In this document: positions 34,426-44,934 of the stretch, piece after piece | Layout of the letters: the number at the start of each line of letters is the position of its first letter | Position numbering within the stretch: position 1 is the stretch's first letter | Source: Rhynchopus sp. YZ270_cl-10 | Lineage: Eukaryota; Euglenozoa; Diplonemea; Diplonemida; Diplonemidae | Assembly (NCBI GenBank): GCA_964035575.1 | Contig: OZ037888.1 | Coordinates: 1,054,001 to 1,118,000, forward strand | Direction: 5' to 3' | DNA: 64,000 nucleotides | Notes under the pieces: generated by a model | What the model was told of the DNA's origin: nothing | The model's input: the letters and a program-made list of their open reading frames with translations, nothing else | Database searches by the model: none | Position numbers and translations under genes: made by a program

Positions 34426-35156
34426 AGTGTTCTAAAATACGTGACCTACCCCCCACGTATTCGTATTAATACGTATTAATACGTGGCTTTTTCCAGCAAA
34501 AAAAAAACCCCCCCCCTGATGGTCAAAGCACCAAATTTTTGCGTTTTTTTGGATTTTTTTGGTGCCCAAAGACAACGAGGGGTCAAAATTTTCTCGATTT
34601 TTATTTTTTTTTTGGTTGAAATTTTTCAATTTTTGCTAAGGCGCTGGCCCATACAAATGTACAGGGTCTCAAGATTGCCGTGGAATAAATTGCAGATGCT
34701 CAAAACGGCAAAATTCTTGCTTTATTTGCATTTTTGGGCTCAGGCAGGTACAAAAAAATAGCTAGAGCTTTTTTTTTCCTGGTATCACTTGGGATGCAGT
34801 TTCTGCGGATAGACATGAAAACGGGCACATAGGTGATGCCATTTTTTCCAACCGACACAAGTGGGGGCGTGTTTCCCAAACAACAAAAAGCAAATACTTC
34901 CCAGACGTCGCGTCCAGTTTAGGGGCTGGCTTCGCTGCGGGTGTAGACATAGTAAGTATGCAAAATTGAAATTATTCCTGACGGGGAGTGCGTGAAGTGT
35001 GGGGGAGATTGGTTGTCTGTGTATCCATGTAACAGTACCATATGATACCGGGGAAAAAAAAGTCACGTATTTCCAAAAATACCCCCCACGTACGCGTATT
35101 AATACGTATTAATACGCGTACGTATTAATACGAATCAGTACGTATTTTTGAACGCT
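34426..35156. mobile_element. Inverted-repeat element with ATTAATACG palindromes
   Basis: The ends AGTGTTCTAAAATACGT and ACGTATTTTTGAACGCT are approximate inverted repeats. Subterminal zones on both sides are arrays of TACGTATTAATACG-type palindromes (34455-34492, 35088-35140). Between them, 34497-34700 contains GGCGCTGGCCCATACAAA and flanking phrases shared with 57670-57850 in the nested element downstream. Confidence 0.55.
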
Positions 35157-36440
35157 GGGGGGGGCTAGGGGGTAGCAAAAGCCCGAGGCAAACACGATTT
35201 TTTTGACTTTTGAAAAAAAAAGCTTTCTATGTCATTCTGACCATACTCTCCGACCCATACCCCCCAAAAAACACCCCCTGACCCGGTTTCCACCCGAAAT
35301 AGCACTTTCTGTGCCCAAAAATGGACAAATTCAAAAAAAAAAAATTTTTGGCCAGGACTTGGTACCTTTGGTGGGTACCAGGTCCTGGCACCCATTTGAA
35401 AACATGGTTCTAAGTTCCACCAAGTCCCTCTAAACACCCCGAAACCGCCTGGGTACCCCTCGGGATGGGTTCTGGGGTGAAAATATGTGGCTTTGGGGCC
35501 TTTTCTGGTCCCCAGAGGCGTCTCAGAGTGATTTGACAACCCCAACACTCCATGGTTTATTAAATACACACTTGCTTTTTACCTTGTCACGAGCACCAAC
35601 ACCCCCAATGAGACCGCCAGAACGTCTCTAATGCCACGGTCGGAGAGGGTTGGAAAGCAGGCTGAGGCACACGCGACGCTTGTGCTGGTGTTCTTCGGGG
35701 GAGAACTGTGCAGAAAGCGCCGGGGCGGCATCCTGCATGGCTGCACAGAGGTTGAAGAGAAGGGCGGGTCTAGGGGTGCGACTCCACTGTTTATAGGTGG
35801 GAACCATTGTCGTAATAACCTCTTACGGCATTTTTGGCCATTTCCAGGCCACCTCCGGTCGGAAAACCCCCCAGAAATGGGTCAGAAACACCCTGTGACC
35901 CGAAAATTCATGATAAGGGCGACTCAGAATATGATAAAATGCAAAAAAGTAGTGAAAAAGTGGCATTTTGACGGTTTTGGCCATGTTGGTAAAATGGCCA
36001 TTTTTGGTGAAAAAAATCAAAAAAACAGCAAAATTTCGACATCATGACAGCTGCTTGGGCACAAAACTGCCCCAAAAATGTCCTGTGAGTCTATTCCGAC
36101 CTGTTTTGGACACTTTAGGTACTTTTTTTGGCCGTTTTTTGGTGTTTTTGTGGTAAAAAACGTCCTATGATAGCCTATACGAATCGCAAGACACCATTTG
36201 TCCCTTCTGGACCAATATGTGGGCCAAAAAATGGGTGAAACCCCCCGAAAAAGCACTCCGGGAGCCCAGATAGTTCCAAATTTCCCCGCCAACTCACAAA
36301 ACCACCTCAAAAACATACCAGGAAAACATTTTTAAAAACTATAGGGAGTCACACCCCCTATGGGGAGGTGTGCCCAGGTACAGAAGTGTGACCACTTTTT
36401 TAGAATTGCATTTTACGGCCCAGAAGACCCCTATCCCAAG
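35157..36440. repeat. Diverged repeat sequence related to the 39.3-kb palindrome
   Basis: Phrases such as CCTGTGAGTCTATTCCRACC, CTGTTTTGGACA and TTTTTGGTGTTTTT at 36050-36150 match the arms of the palindrome at 39341-40532. 35840-36030 also follows the same order (ACAAAAAANTGG, GGCCATTTT). 35160-35570 is a separate A/T-tract-rich stretch with no partner found. No gene is seen. Confidence 0.4.
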
Positions 36441-36699
36441 TTACATACCGAAAAAAGTCGTGAGCTCGGTTAGTTGTCAAAGACGTCTTCCACCATGCAC
36501 TGAGGAGATAATGATCCAACAATTTACAAGAAAGATTACTTAACCTACTGCTGGAAATTGCCAGGTCGTAGTAACACACAAAGTGTGCCTCCGTTCGGGA
36601 AGACCGGATATTCTAGAGACCAAAAAGGCCTCAAGAATATCTTCCGGTAGTCAAGGTATAACCGAGTGAACGGCCCAAGACCCCCGTGGAGAAGTTAAA

Positions 36700-37985
36700 T
36701 GTTGTAATGCTATCAAGTAGAAACTGCGAACACTGTCTTACCCTCCTCAATACATGGTGGAATATTTCTTTGACAACAAACCGAGCTCAAGAGTTTTTAA
36801 ACTTCCCTGAGGGAATGCGAGACGCAAAATTTACCACCAGACCCTGTCTTCGTGCACCTTCGGTGCAACGCTGCAGACAGGCCAAACTGCGTTGGACTCA
36901 GAGGAATGCCTGCTGTGCAGTGTATCAATGAGAACCAAGTCCCAGCAACAAGGGGCGCCTTTTGGCGGGCGTTGTTTAATTAATTTAAAAAGGCAACAAG
37001 ACCACCCACAAGGAGTGTGAATTGTGCACTGGTTTTCTGGGGGAACGCAATATTTTCTTGTGTCTAGTCCTCCGCAAGCAGAGGACAGACTTTCCGGAAG
37101 GTTTCCAAAGTCGAATTTCTTGCACTAGCTATGCTCCCTTGGTTAATGGCTATAGCAGTGACTGACTAAGTGTACCCACCCCCCTCCACCCAGATCTTCG
37201 TCCGCAAACTCAGAATAGATTGATGCGGGTAGATTTTGAGTTGTTGAATGTCGGACCGCGGTGAAGCTTCTCATCGCAATCGCGGGTGCAGTTCAGACTT
37301 CACGATCCTGAAAAAGTGTAAATGTGGGGTGTGATTAAGTTATGGTATACAAACGTAGTAGTCGGGAAAGGTGAGGTTAATAAAAAAGGCTATTTATTGC
37401 CGTGAAATAAGATAGACTTTTTCCACGCTACAGGTCGAGAGAGTGACCTGCTGCACAAATGGTTCGAGTGAAGCGAGGTGAATTATGTGAAGCAGGTAAC
37501 GAGCGCCTGTGGAACCAAATAGAAACGTAACACTCATCACACGATAAAACCCATGGGAGAGGTTGTGGTGAAACGCACACACCTCGACCTGAGGAGTGGC
37601 TCTGCAGCGCGGTTCGTCCCCAGAACCGCAAGTGTGTTCAAAATGCTTTGTTTCTATTTCCTCCTTCATGTCATGAGGTGACACAAAATGATTGGTGCGT
37701 AAAAAAATAGCTATTTAATAGTGTGAACATTACGCGTTTATTTCGAGTTGAAAACACGAACAAGTTGAAATATGCGGCATTTTTTTGTTCAATCTTCACT
37801 AGTAACTGAAAGTTAAACATAATTACATACCTTGTCTTCCCCGTAACCTGCGCCTTCGCTGCTTTTAAGGTGCTTTCTCTGGGTGCCCAGTACCCAGTAC
37901 CCAGTACCCAGTACCCAGTACCCAGTACCCAGTACCCAGTACCCAGTACCCAGTACCCAGTCACAGGTACACAGATACACAGGTA
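36700..37985. repeat. Segmental repeat R1, copy A
   Basis: Blocks in the same order as 55660-56790 include CAGGCCAAAC near 36870, CTGGGGGAACGCAATATTTT near 37037, CCTCCGCAAGCAGAGGACAG, GGCTATAGCAGTGACTGAC near 37148 and CCTTCGCTGCTTTTAAGGTG near 37852. It ends in a 7-bp ACCCAGT tandem array (37886-37960). A fragment recurs inverted near 44567-44612. No coding frame or known family is apparent. Confidence 0.5.
37886..37960 (+). repeat. ACCCAGT tandem repeat (7-bp unit)
   Basis: There are about 10-11 exact copies, followed by a few ACACAGGT-like units. The homologous site in R1 copy B (near 56750) has only two to three copies. Confidence 0.9.
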
Positions 37986-38286
37986 CACAGGTAAAACCCG
38001 TTAAAATTGTGTGTGAAAGTTAAAAATAGCTATATTTGCATTTCATTGAGGACACATAGGCCCACCAAGGGCAATTTTGTGATGTCAAAAAAATTTTTTT
38101 TTCGGCCCAAAAATTGACTTGTTTTCGGTAAAACCCACTAAAAATTGTGGTACTCTAAACTGCGTTTTAGACCCCCACAGATGCTCAAAAGTGCCAAATT
38201 TTGCTTTTAATGGCCTCAAATCGTCGAAATTAGCCCTAAACGGGGGCAAAAAAAAATTTTCGAGAGTCCCTTTCCCTGGGAGGCTC

Positions 38287-38405
38287 CGTAATTACGTACC
38301 CTAGGGTCCGTAATTACGGACCCTAGGGTACGTAATTACGGACCCTAGGGTACGTAATTACGGACCCTAGGGTACGTAATTACGTACCCTAGGGTACGTA
38401 ATGAC
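38287..38405. repeat. Array of TACGTAATTACG palindromes
   Basis: GGGTACGTAATTACG and its complement CCTAGGGTCC/GGACCCTAGG alternate several times. It is the same kind of subterminal palindrome array as in the neighbouring elements, with a different word. An outer inverted partner was not found. Just upstream, 38140-38270 matches 58030-58140. Confidence 0.7.
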
Positions 38406-38491
38406 ACTCCGTAAAGAGGGAGTGTCCTAACATGCCGTTTTACGGACCCTCGGGGTGTGCGGACCCCGCCGTGTAGGCCTTTGATATCCCC

Positions 38492-39329
38492 TAGGCATAC
38501 TGTGCAGGCGAGTAAAAAAAACTCGCCTACTCGCCAAAAACTCGCCTAAAACTCGCCCATTTTTGGGGGGCGAGTTTTGGCGAGTTTTTTTTTTTGGTAG
38601 GGATTTTACCTTGGGAAAAGTGTACACACGAAAATATGAGGGAAATTTGAGTTTTGAAGAAAAAAATTTTTTCGTTCCACTTGAACAAGACCTCTGCAGT
38701 TTGCTTTGTAGGCTTCCACAACCAGTACCACCAGTCCAGCTGTACCTTCTGCGGATCCATGAAGCTTGCACAGATGGGTGCGATGTAGTCGTGGGGGAAT
38801 ACCGCCAAGGGGTGGCCTGCAGGGTTGCCATTTACCGGCATGACGAGGACATTGTTGTATAGCGAGTGTAGCCCCGGCTCATGTCTTCGTCATCCTCCGG
38901 ATTGTAGCACGTCTTGTCCCCCGGGATCTACGGCACGCTTGGATCTTCCCCTGGAGCAAATGTTTACATACATGCCTGTCAGCCACTGCCGTGACATGGT
39001 TGCCTTTAGACGTACAAGTGACACAATTTCAATTTTTTTGTGTGTTTTCGAGTGGCATGTTGTCATCAGTCACCCCCGCCCTCCATTTTCACATCCTGGT
39101 GCACATTTTCACCCCCAAGGTGCGTATGTGCACCAGGATTTGCACCCAAATGTGGGCGAGTTTAGGCGAGTTTTTGGCGAGTTTAGGCGAGTTTTGGCGA
39201 GTTTTTGGCGAGTTTTGGCGAGTAATAGGCGAGTAATGGGCGAGTAGGGCGAGTTTTTGGCGAGTTTTTCCTGAAAATCAGGAAAACGAAAAACTCGCCT
39301 AAAAACGGCTCGCCTGCACAGTATGCCTA
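38492..39329. mobile_element. TAGGCATA-family inverted-repeat element (copy 3)
   Basis: The ends TAGGCATACTGTGCAGGCGA and its exact complement at 39310-39329 define an 838-bp element. Subterminal zones are arrays of GGCGAGTTTT-type words on both sides (38511-38590, 39150-39300), nearly the same word as in copy 1 at 6677-7627. The interior has a coding-like patch at 38690-38862 with LYLLRIHEACTDGCDVVVGE on the plus strand. No transposase is seen. Confidence 0.65.
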
Positions 39330-39340
39330 GGGGGGGGGGG

Positions 39341-40532
39341 TAGGGGGTACGACTCCAGCCATTTTTTGCGCACGGAAAATTCATTTGGCATTATCTGGTC
39401 ATCTCCAAGGCAACTGCGGGTGAAAAACACCCTCAGAGTGGGTCACAGGGGGCCTGTGGGTCGAAAAACGACCCAGAAGCCACCCCAGAATACAAAAAAA
39501 TGGAAAAAAATAGTGAAAAAACGGCTTTTTTCACGTTTTGGCCACTTTGGGCAAAATAGCGATTTTTCGAGAAAAAAATCAAAAACCGGGATATTTTTTG
39601 ACATCACAAAGCCTCCTTTGGCACAAATATACCCCAAAAGTGGCCTGTGAGTCCATTCCAACCTGTTTTGGACATATTTGACACTTTTGGAAGTGTTTTT
39701 TTGGTGTTTTTAGGTCAAAAAAATGCCCAAGACGTCCCCAAGACATCCCCAAGACACTTTGCACACCCCCTGTTACGGTCATATTTTTTTCGTTTTTTTG
39801 CCTGAAACCCCCAAAATACCCCTCCCGGACCCCACATAGTCCCGAATATCCATCACACACCCACTCAGAGTGAGTAGAAGCACCCCAAAAAAAATATTTT
39901 TTAAAGCCCTTCAACTTCAACATGGATGCTGCCGAAACTGAAGCACAATTTTAGGGCTTTAAAAAATATTTTTTTTGGGGTGCTTCTACTCACTCTGAGT
40001 GGGTGTGTGATGGATATTCGGGACTATGTGGGGTCCGGGAGGGGTATTTTGGGGGTTTCAGGCAAAAAAACGAAAAAAATATGACCGTAACAGGGGGTGT
40101 GCAAAGTGTCTTGGGGATGTCTTGGGGACGTCTTGGGCATTTTTTTGACCTAAAAACACCAAAAAAACACTTCCAAAAGTGTCAAATATGTCCAAAACAG
40201 GTTGGAATGGACTCACAGGCCACTTTTGGGGTATATTTGTGCCAAAGGAGGCTTTGTGATGTCAAAAAATATCCCGGTTTTTGATTTTTTTCTCGAAAAA
40301 TCGCTATTTTGCCCAAAGTGGCCAAAACGTGAAAAAAGCCGTTTTTTCACTATTTTTTTCCATTTTTTTGTATTCTGGGGTGGCTTCTGGGTCGTTTTTC
40401 GACCCACAGGCCCCCTGTGACCCACTCTGAGGGTGTTTTTCACCCGCAGTTGCCTTGGAGATGGCCAGATAATGCCAAATGAATTTTCCGTGCGTTTGGT
40501 CCCAGCCAAAATGGCTGGAGTCGTATCCCCTA
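39341..40532. mobile_element. Near-perfect 1.2-kb palindrome (hairpin-forming element)
   Basis: Arms 39341-39909 and 39954-40532 are reverse complements with very few differences, around a 44-nt spacer (39910-39953). Both arms give the same chance reading frame with SFGIIW and FGQNSDFSRK on opposite strands. The outer ends CTCCAGCCA/TGGCTGGAG are flanked by G-runs. A diverged relative of one arm lies at 35800-36330. This could be a foldback element or a recent inverted duplication. Confidence 0.85.
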
Positions 40533-40734
40533 AGGGGGGGGGGGGGGGGCAGAGTGGGGCCGGGGAAACCCCATAAAAGGGGATAGAAATAAAGTGTGAT
40601 ATAAAAAAAAACGTACAGTGCTGTTGTGTGGGGAGAGAGGAAAATGTCTAATTTGCTTTCTGTATCAAAAGCGATGCTCGCCCCATTGGTGTTCGCCAAA
40701 AGAATTCCACCCCCCTTTTTTTTTTCCTTTCCTC

Positions 40735-41442
40735 TCAAAGCGATCTTTCCCCTTCTGTTGTGGGCCGCAGGGTGGTTTGGTGGCATCCGGATTGCTGACA
40801 TTGTAGGTTAGCTTGCGTTCTATTTTGGCCACTGCCTTTGACCATAGAGATGTTGAATGATCTAGTGAAAACAACAGCCAGCAGAGAATTTCCCAAGAAG
40901 GGGGGGGGCCGTTGTTGCGGATGAGCGACCAAGGCTTGCCCACTAAAAGGGTTCTTTGATTGCTGTGATCGATGTGACTCCTCTGTCACCGTGCCAGTAT
41001 AGTTTTGTATTATCTGTTGCAGATGTGTGTCTGTATCAACATTCTCGCCCTTATGGGGGCTGTACCTCCCCCAATTTCCTTTGTTTTTCTTAAAACGTTC
41101 CTTCCTGTGCTCCTCCGCCGCACGGACCGACTGCTCGAGACAACGAGAGTGGTAGGGGGCCGAAAAGGCTTTCCAGGCTAGTTCTCTGGCGTCATCAGTA
41201 CGCTTTTTGTATTGTCCACTGATTTGTGCCCGCTTTTGTGTCTCGTAGACCTTGTCCCACTGGCCTTCTTCTGACGGCATCATCGGATCCTCGATATCCT
41301 CCATTTCCTTCTCCGTTGGGCACACAAAAACCGCCCTTGAGAGCGTCCACCATTCCCCCCATCCATCTCTTTGTGGACACATATTTTTCCTCTTCCGCAT
41401 TAGTCTTCTGATGATGACTTCCATCCCCATCCCCATCCCCAT
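40735..41442 (-). CDS. Unassigned minus-strand ORF, 235 codons
   Basis: A long open frame on the minus strand, beginning with a GMGMGM repeat that is a shadow of a CCCCAT microsatellite, so a later start (for example MRKRKNMCPQRD or MEDIEDPMMPSEEG) is likelier. The middle reads QYKKRTDDARELAWKAFSAP and ERFKKNKGNWGRYSPHKGEN, hydrophilic and Lys/Gln-rich with protein-like composition. The end is less convincing. No family is recognised. It is the longest minus-strand frame that is not a shadow of a plus-strand gene, and it may come from a mobile element. Confidence 0.3.
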   Translation of the reverse strand: MGMGMGMEVIIRRLMRKRKNMCPQRDGWGEWWTLSRAVFVCPTEKEMEDIEDPMMPSEEGQWDKVYETQKRAQISGQYKKRTDDARELAWKAFSAPYHSRCLEQSVRAAEEHRKERFKKNKGNWGRYSPHKGENVDTDTHLQQIIQNYTGTVTEESHRSQQSKNPFSGQALVAHPQQRPPPFLGNSLLAVVFTRSFNISMVKGSGQNRTQANLQCQQSGCHQTTLRPTTEGERSL

Positions 41443-41472
41443 CCTCTCCCCTCAGAATGCGCACAGAAGACG

Positions 41473-42453
41473 ATGTCTAACGGAGTTTGCGTGGAGGAGA
41501 GGATCGAGAGGATGGAGACACCGTTGGGGAATATGACATTGAGCCAGAGCTTTGTGAGTGTCGGGCATGATGACTCTACACACTCACCGCAGAAGAGCGT
41601 TCCGCAGGGGGATGTGGCGGAGGTGGTGGCGGTGGGAGTGATAGAGGTAGAGAAGGCCAGCCCACGCGGCAGTGTGCACGCAGCCGTGGTCGGCAATGCG
41701 GTGCACTGCGACGCCGACGCAGAGATCGGCGAGATCACGAACGTCAACCTCCGTGAGGTAGCTTCGAGCGACAACACACCAGGCCCCTGCATTGAATGGC
41801 TGCGCGAACAGCGCAGGGTTCAAACCCTTGCAGAGCAGGATGGGGTATGCAAATCAAACATTTTTTTTTGCGTGGTAAAATATCCCCCTTCTGGTTGGGT
41901 TGATTATGTTCCTACAACCTCCCTCGTGGTAACCGTCTGTCCTTTTACCTATGAGTTACCATATTTTTTTTAGGTTTTGTATTTCAACCTATTTTTTGTC
42001 ATTTTTTTGAAAAAAAACCCACAGCTTGCGTACACAATAGAGTTTCTTGACCCCCGGGATGATTGCGGAGGGTGGATACGTATCGGTTATGACGCTAACT
42101 ACCGTCTGCGGTACAGCTGCAATGGGGAGCTCCGTCCTGCCTTCCGGGGGACGGTGCTGTCCATTGCAGGGGTGGAGGCGTATCTGGACTTTCCTGACAT
42201 CGAGAAGGGCGTGGTGCTGCAGTACACACAGCACGCAGCTGAGGTGCTGCTGCCGGCGCTGCGTGAGGTCTTCACCGAGAACGATGTGCGCCACAATATC
42301 CCATCGGACGACATCCTGGCTGCAAGCCTCATCGTGTCCCCCTCCATGACTGCGGAACTCCTCGCACCTTGTGTAGAATATGACCCCTATGTGCCACTCT
42401 CAAAGGAAATGGGTTGCAACCTCTGCAGTCCAGGTGCTTGCGCCATAATGTAA
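41473..42453 (+). CDS. Hypothetical 266-aa protein with C-terminal CaaX box (two exons)
   Basis: Exons 41473-41844 and 42025-42453 join at phase 0 (GTATGC donor, ACCCACAG acceptor). The first exon encodes a mostly disordered start (VEERIERMETPLGNMTLSQS) leading to CIEWLREQRRVQTLAEQDG. The second encodes a compact domain: YTIEFLDPRDDCGGWIRIGY, YRLRYSCNGELRPAFRGT, then YTQHAAEVLLPALREVF. The last residues are CNLCSPGACAIM; CAIM is a classic CaaX motif with Met last, predicted to be farnesylated, so membrane attachment is likely. Cysteines just upstream could be palmitoylated. No family is recognised. CTCAG lies 17 nt before the ATG. Confidence 0.7.
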
Positions 42454-42474
42454 TGAGTCGTTCAAAAAAAACAG

Positions 42475-42546
42475 ACAGTGGAGATTGCACAACCGTGGCC
42501 ACACAACCGAGGCAACTACTCCAACAATTTTTCAAAAAAAAAAAAA
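42475..42546 (+). repeat. GTGGAGATTGCACAAC-family short repeat
   Basis: This ~70-bp repeat has GTGGAGATTGCACAAC, then ACAACCGAGGCAACT, CTCCAACAATTTTT and an A-tract. Other copies lie at 43743-43812 (+), 61761-61836 (+), 19206-19284 (-) and, shorter, 43230-43278 (-). It has an RNA-gene-like or SINE-like appearance with no coding capacity. Confidence 0.6.
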
Positions 42547-42620
42547 AGAAAAGACGTTGTGTACAAACGTTGTGGGCGGTGATTGGAGCAAAAAAGGGGG
42601 GGGAGGGAGGGAGGGAGGGT

Positions 42621-42840
42621 ACACGACGGTGATGTACAGTACATTACAAGTGAAGTTACTTGTAACGTTACAAGTGAAAAACCGTTACAAGTGAGTTACA
42701 AGTGGGATACATGAATTACAGGCAAAATCAGGTTGTAACTGGTGGGTTACAAGTGGGTTACAAGTGAGTTACATGTAACAAAAGTTACATGTAACTCACT
42801 TGTAACTCCACTTGTAACACCCGTTACATCACCGTCGTGT
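42621..42840. mobile_element. 220-bp MITE built of GTTACAAGTG words
   Basis: The ends ACACGACGGTGATGTA and TACATCACCGTCGTGT are near-perfect inverted repeats. Nearly all of the interior is made of GTTACAAGTG and its complement in alternating orientation, with some GTTACATG variants. No gene. Confidence 0.7.
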
Positions 42841-42889
42841 AGGTTATATTTTGTACCAAATATAGGCCTTTTTTTAATTTACAGTGCGG

Positions 42890-42990
42890 CGCCATATTAC
42901 GGTGGCGTAATATTACGGGTGCGCGATATTACGGGGCGCATAATTATGGGTAAAAAATGGATTTACCCATAATTATGCGCGCCCGTAATG
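42890..42990. repeat. Short GC/AT palindrome
   Basis: GCGCATAATTATGGGTAAA at 42936 faces its exact complement at 42962-42980 across 7 nt. The left side also contains GGCGTAATATTACGGGTGCG-type words. It would form a long hairpin; possibly a further tiny inverted-repeat element. Confidence 0.6.
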
Positions 42991-44934
42991 AAACTTTTTT
43001 TTTTTTTTTTTGTAAATCAAGGTACTTGACAATAGGAAATAGAAACGACGGAAGGTGCGTGCCCGCCAGCTTGTGTTTTCTCACTCATTATTTTTTCTCT
43101 CTCATACAACACACACTTCAGCGAAAAAACACAACAAGCTTGCGGAGCGATAAACGAAAAAGTTGTTTTTCATTGTTTTCTTTTTATTCAGAACCGAAAG
43201 TTAGTTTCTATTTTTTTTTAGAAAAATTGTTGGAATGGTAGTTGCCACCTGTGCAAGCTCCACTGTGCGTCGTAAAAACCTCGAAAATATTGCGCGTCGT
43301 GGCGAACATTTCAACAGTTGTGACATAAAAAGCAGGAGACAACACGATTGGGTGAAGTCATCAATGTTACATCGACGAGGAAAGCCCCCAGTTGCACTTC
43401 CTATGGCAGTGTGGCAGATCTCTTGCCCCAGCACCGTGAATCCTTCGTGTGCCATCCGCCTTCACGATCAGGACGTCTGCTGAGAAGGAAGAGAAGGCGA
43501 ATCGGAAGCTTCTGCTGAGGGGAGGAAATTGCCAGTTTGCTGTCCTTGGAGGATGGGCAAGCCACGACTCAAAATATCGTAAAAGCGGTTCAGATCTAGA
43601 ATTTCATCTAAAATTAGTCCGGAAACGAGATCAAACACACGCACGATATTTTCCGATCGCAGTTGAGCGATTCGGTAAAGCTCACTTAAAGAAAAGGTTA
43701 AAGAGTTTGGCGTTCACGAAAAAACAAAACAAAAAATTGAAAGTGGAGATTGCACAACTGTGGCATCACAACCGAGGCAACTACACTACTCCAACACTTT
43801 TTCAAAAAAAAAAGCGAACACAAAAAAAGTGGCAGGGTACTAGAGACGATACCTTTCATTGAATCTATTGAATACTGCAGTGTGCACACCTAGGCGTACC
43901 CCTTTTTTTTTTTGCTCTATTGTCAGGAATTGAATTACTTTTTTGGGGTCAGACCAAGGGAGTTGCCACGTGCCGTCAGTATTTTCCGTTGGTCGGAGGG
44001 GACTATTCTGTTTTGTCCCGTTTTGTACCGTTGCGCGGCGCACGGTACGCTACTTTTTTTCTTCTATTGTCATCTCCTTTTCTTTGTATCACTCATCGGG
44101 TTCTACGAGCTCCATCCGTCAAATGGTGGGGTCACAACGCGTCTGTCACACTTTTTCAGTCAGGGCGGTGAGCTCTGGAACAGTGGCAAGGCGTTTTTCA
44201 ATTTTTTTTTCTTCCCCTGGCTCACACTGGGGAGCCAGGGGAGCATATTTACCACTGACGACAGCGCAGGGGTTGTCAAGGAAAAAGTATAGTGCGAAAG
44301 GAGCACTTTCGTATTATCTTTACAGTTTGAATGATTAGAATTGTGCGTCTTGTTTGGAAATAAATGCCGTCTTTTTTATTTTTTTGCAACTGAGGCCCCG
44401 GACAAACATGGCGTGCAATGCAACAAACGGTCGAGATCCGATCAAGCGGAACAGACATATTTCTATGATTCCATGCAATTCTAAAAAGGAAATTGAACAC
44501 CGCACACCTACTCCCTTCCTTTTTCTATTCTGGGGCGGGTTGGAGTAGAAATACATTTTACCGACAGGTCGAGGTGTGTGCGTTTTACCACTACGTTCAC
44601 ACAACCTCTCCTTAACGAAAATAAGTGTGTGCGCACCGACGCAAGAAGAAAAGAATAGTGGAGTTCATCCTCGGGTGTCTACACTAATGCAACCAAGGTT
44701 TTCAAAAGAAGAAAAACACAACCTTGTGTGTGTGTGCGCCACAACCCCTCCCTTTTTGTTTTTATTGTTTCATTGTTTGCGGGTAGGGAAACACAACAAG
44801 GAAAAGTAGGAGTGCGGTTTCAATTTTCTCTTCCACCTGATTTTGGCCCGGTAACTTCCGCCAAACGCGAGTCAAAATAAGATGGATGTAATATTCATGT
44901 TTCCTTTAATTGCTCTTTGTTTTGTGCTGCAGAT
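42991..44934 (+). other. Intergenic, no confident gene
   Basis: It contains two GTGGAGATTGCACAAC-family repeats (43230-43278 inverted; 43743-43812), one GTGGAGTTCATCCTCGGGTG repeat (44659-44715) and an inverted fragment of R1 (44567-44612). A plus-strand open frame at 43449-43862 lacks coding character and runs into the repeat. Confidence 0.35.

Noticed and set aside
37400-37690. Ribosomal RNA fragment suggested by words such as AGGTAACGAGCGCC
   Set aside because: Flanking conserved rRNA blocks are absent and the segment belongs to the R1 repeat.
39366-40509. Pair of nearly identical ~95-codon proteins on opposite strands
   Set aside because: They arise from the two arms of the palindrome; codon composition is not gene-like and related sequence elsewhere does not keep the frame.
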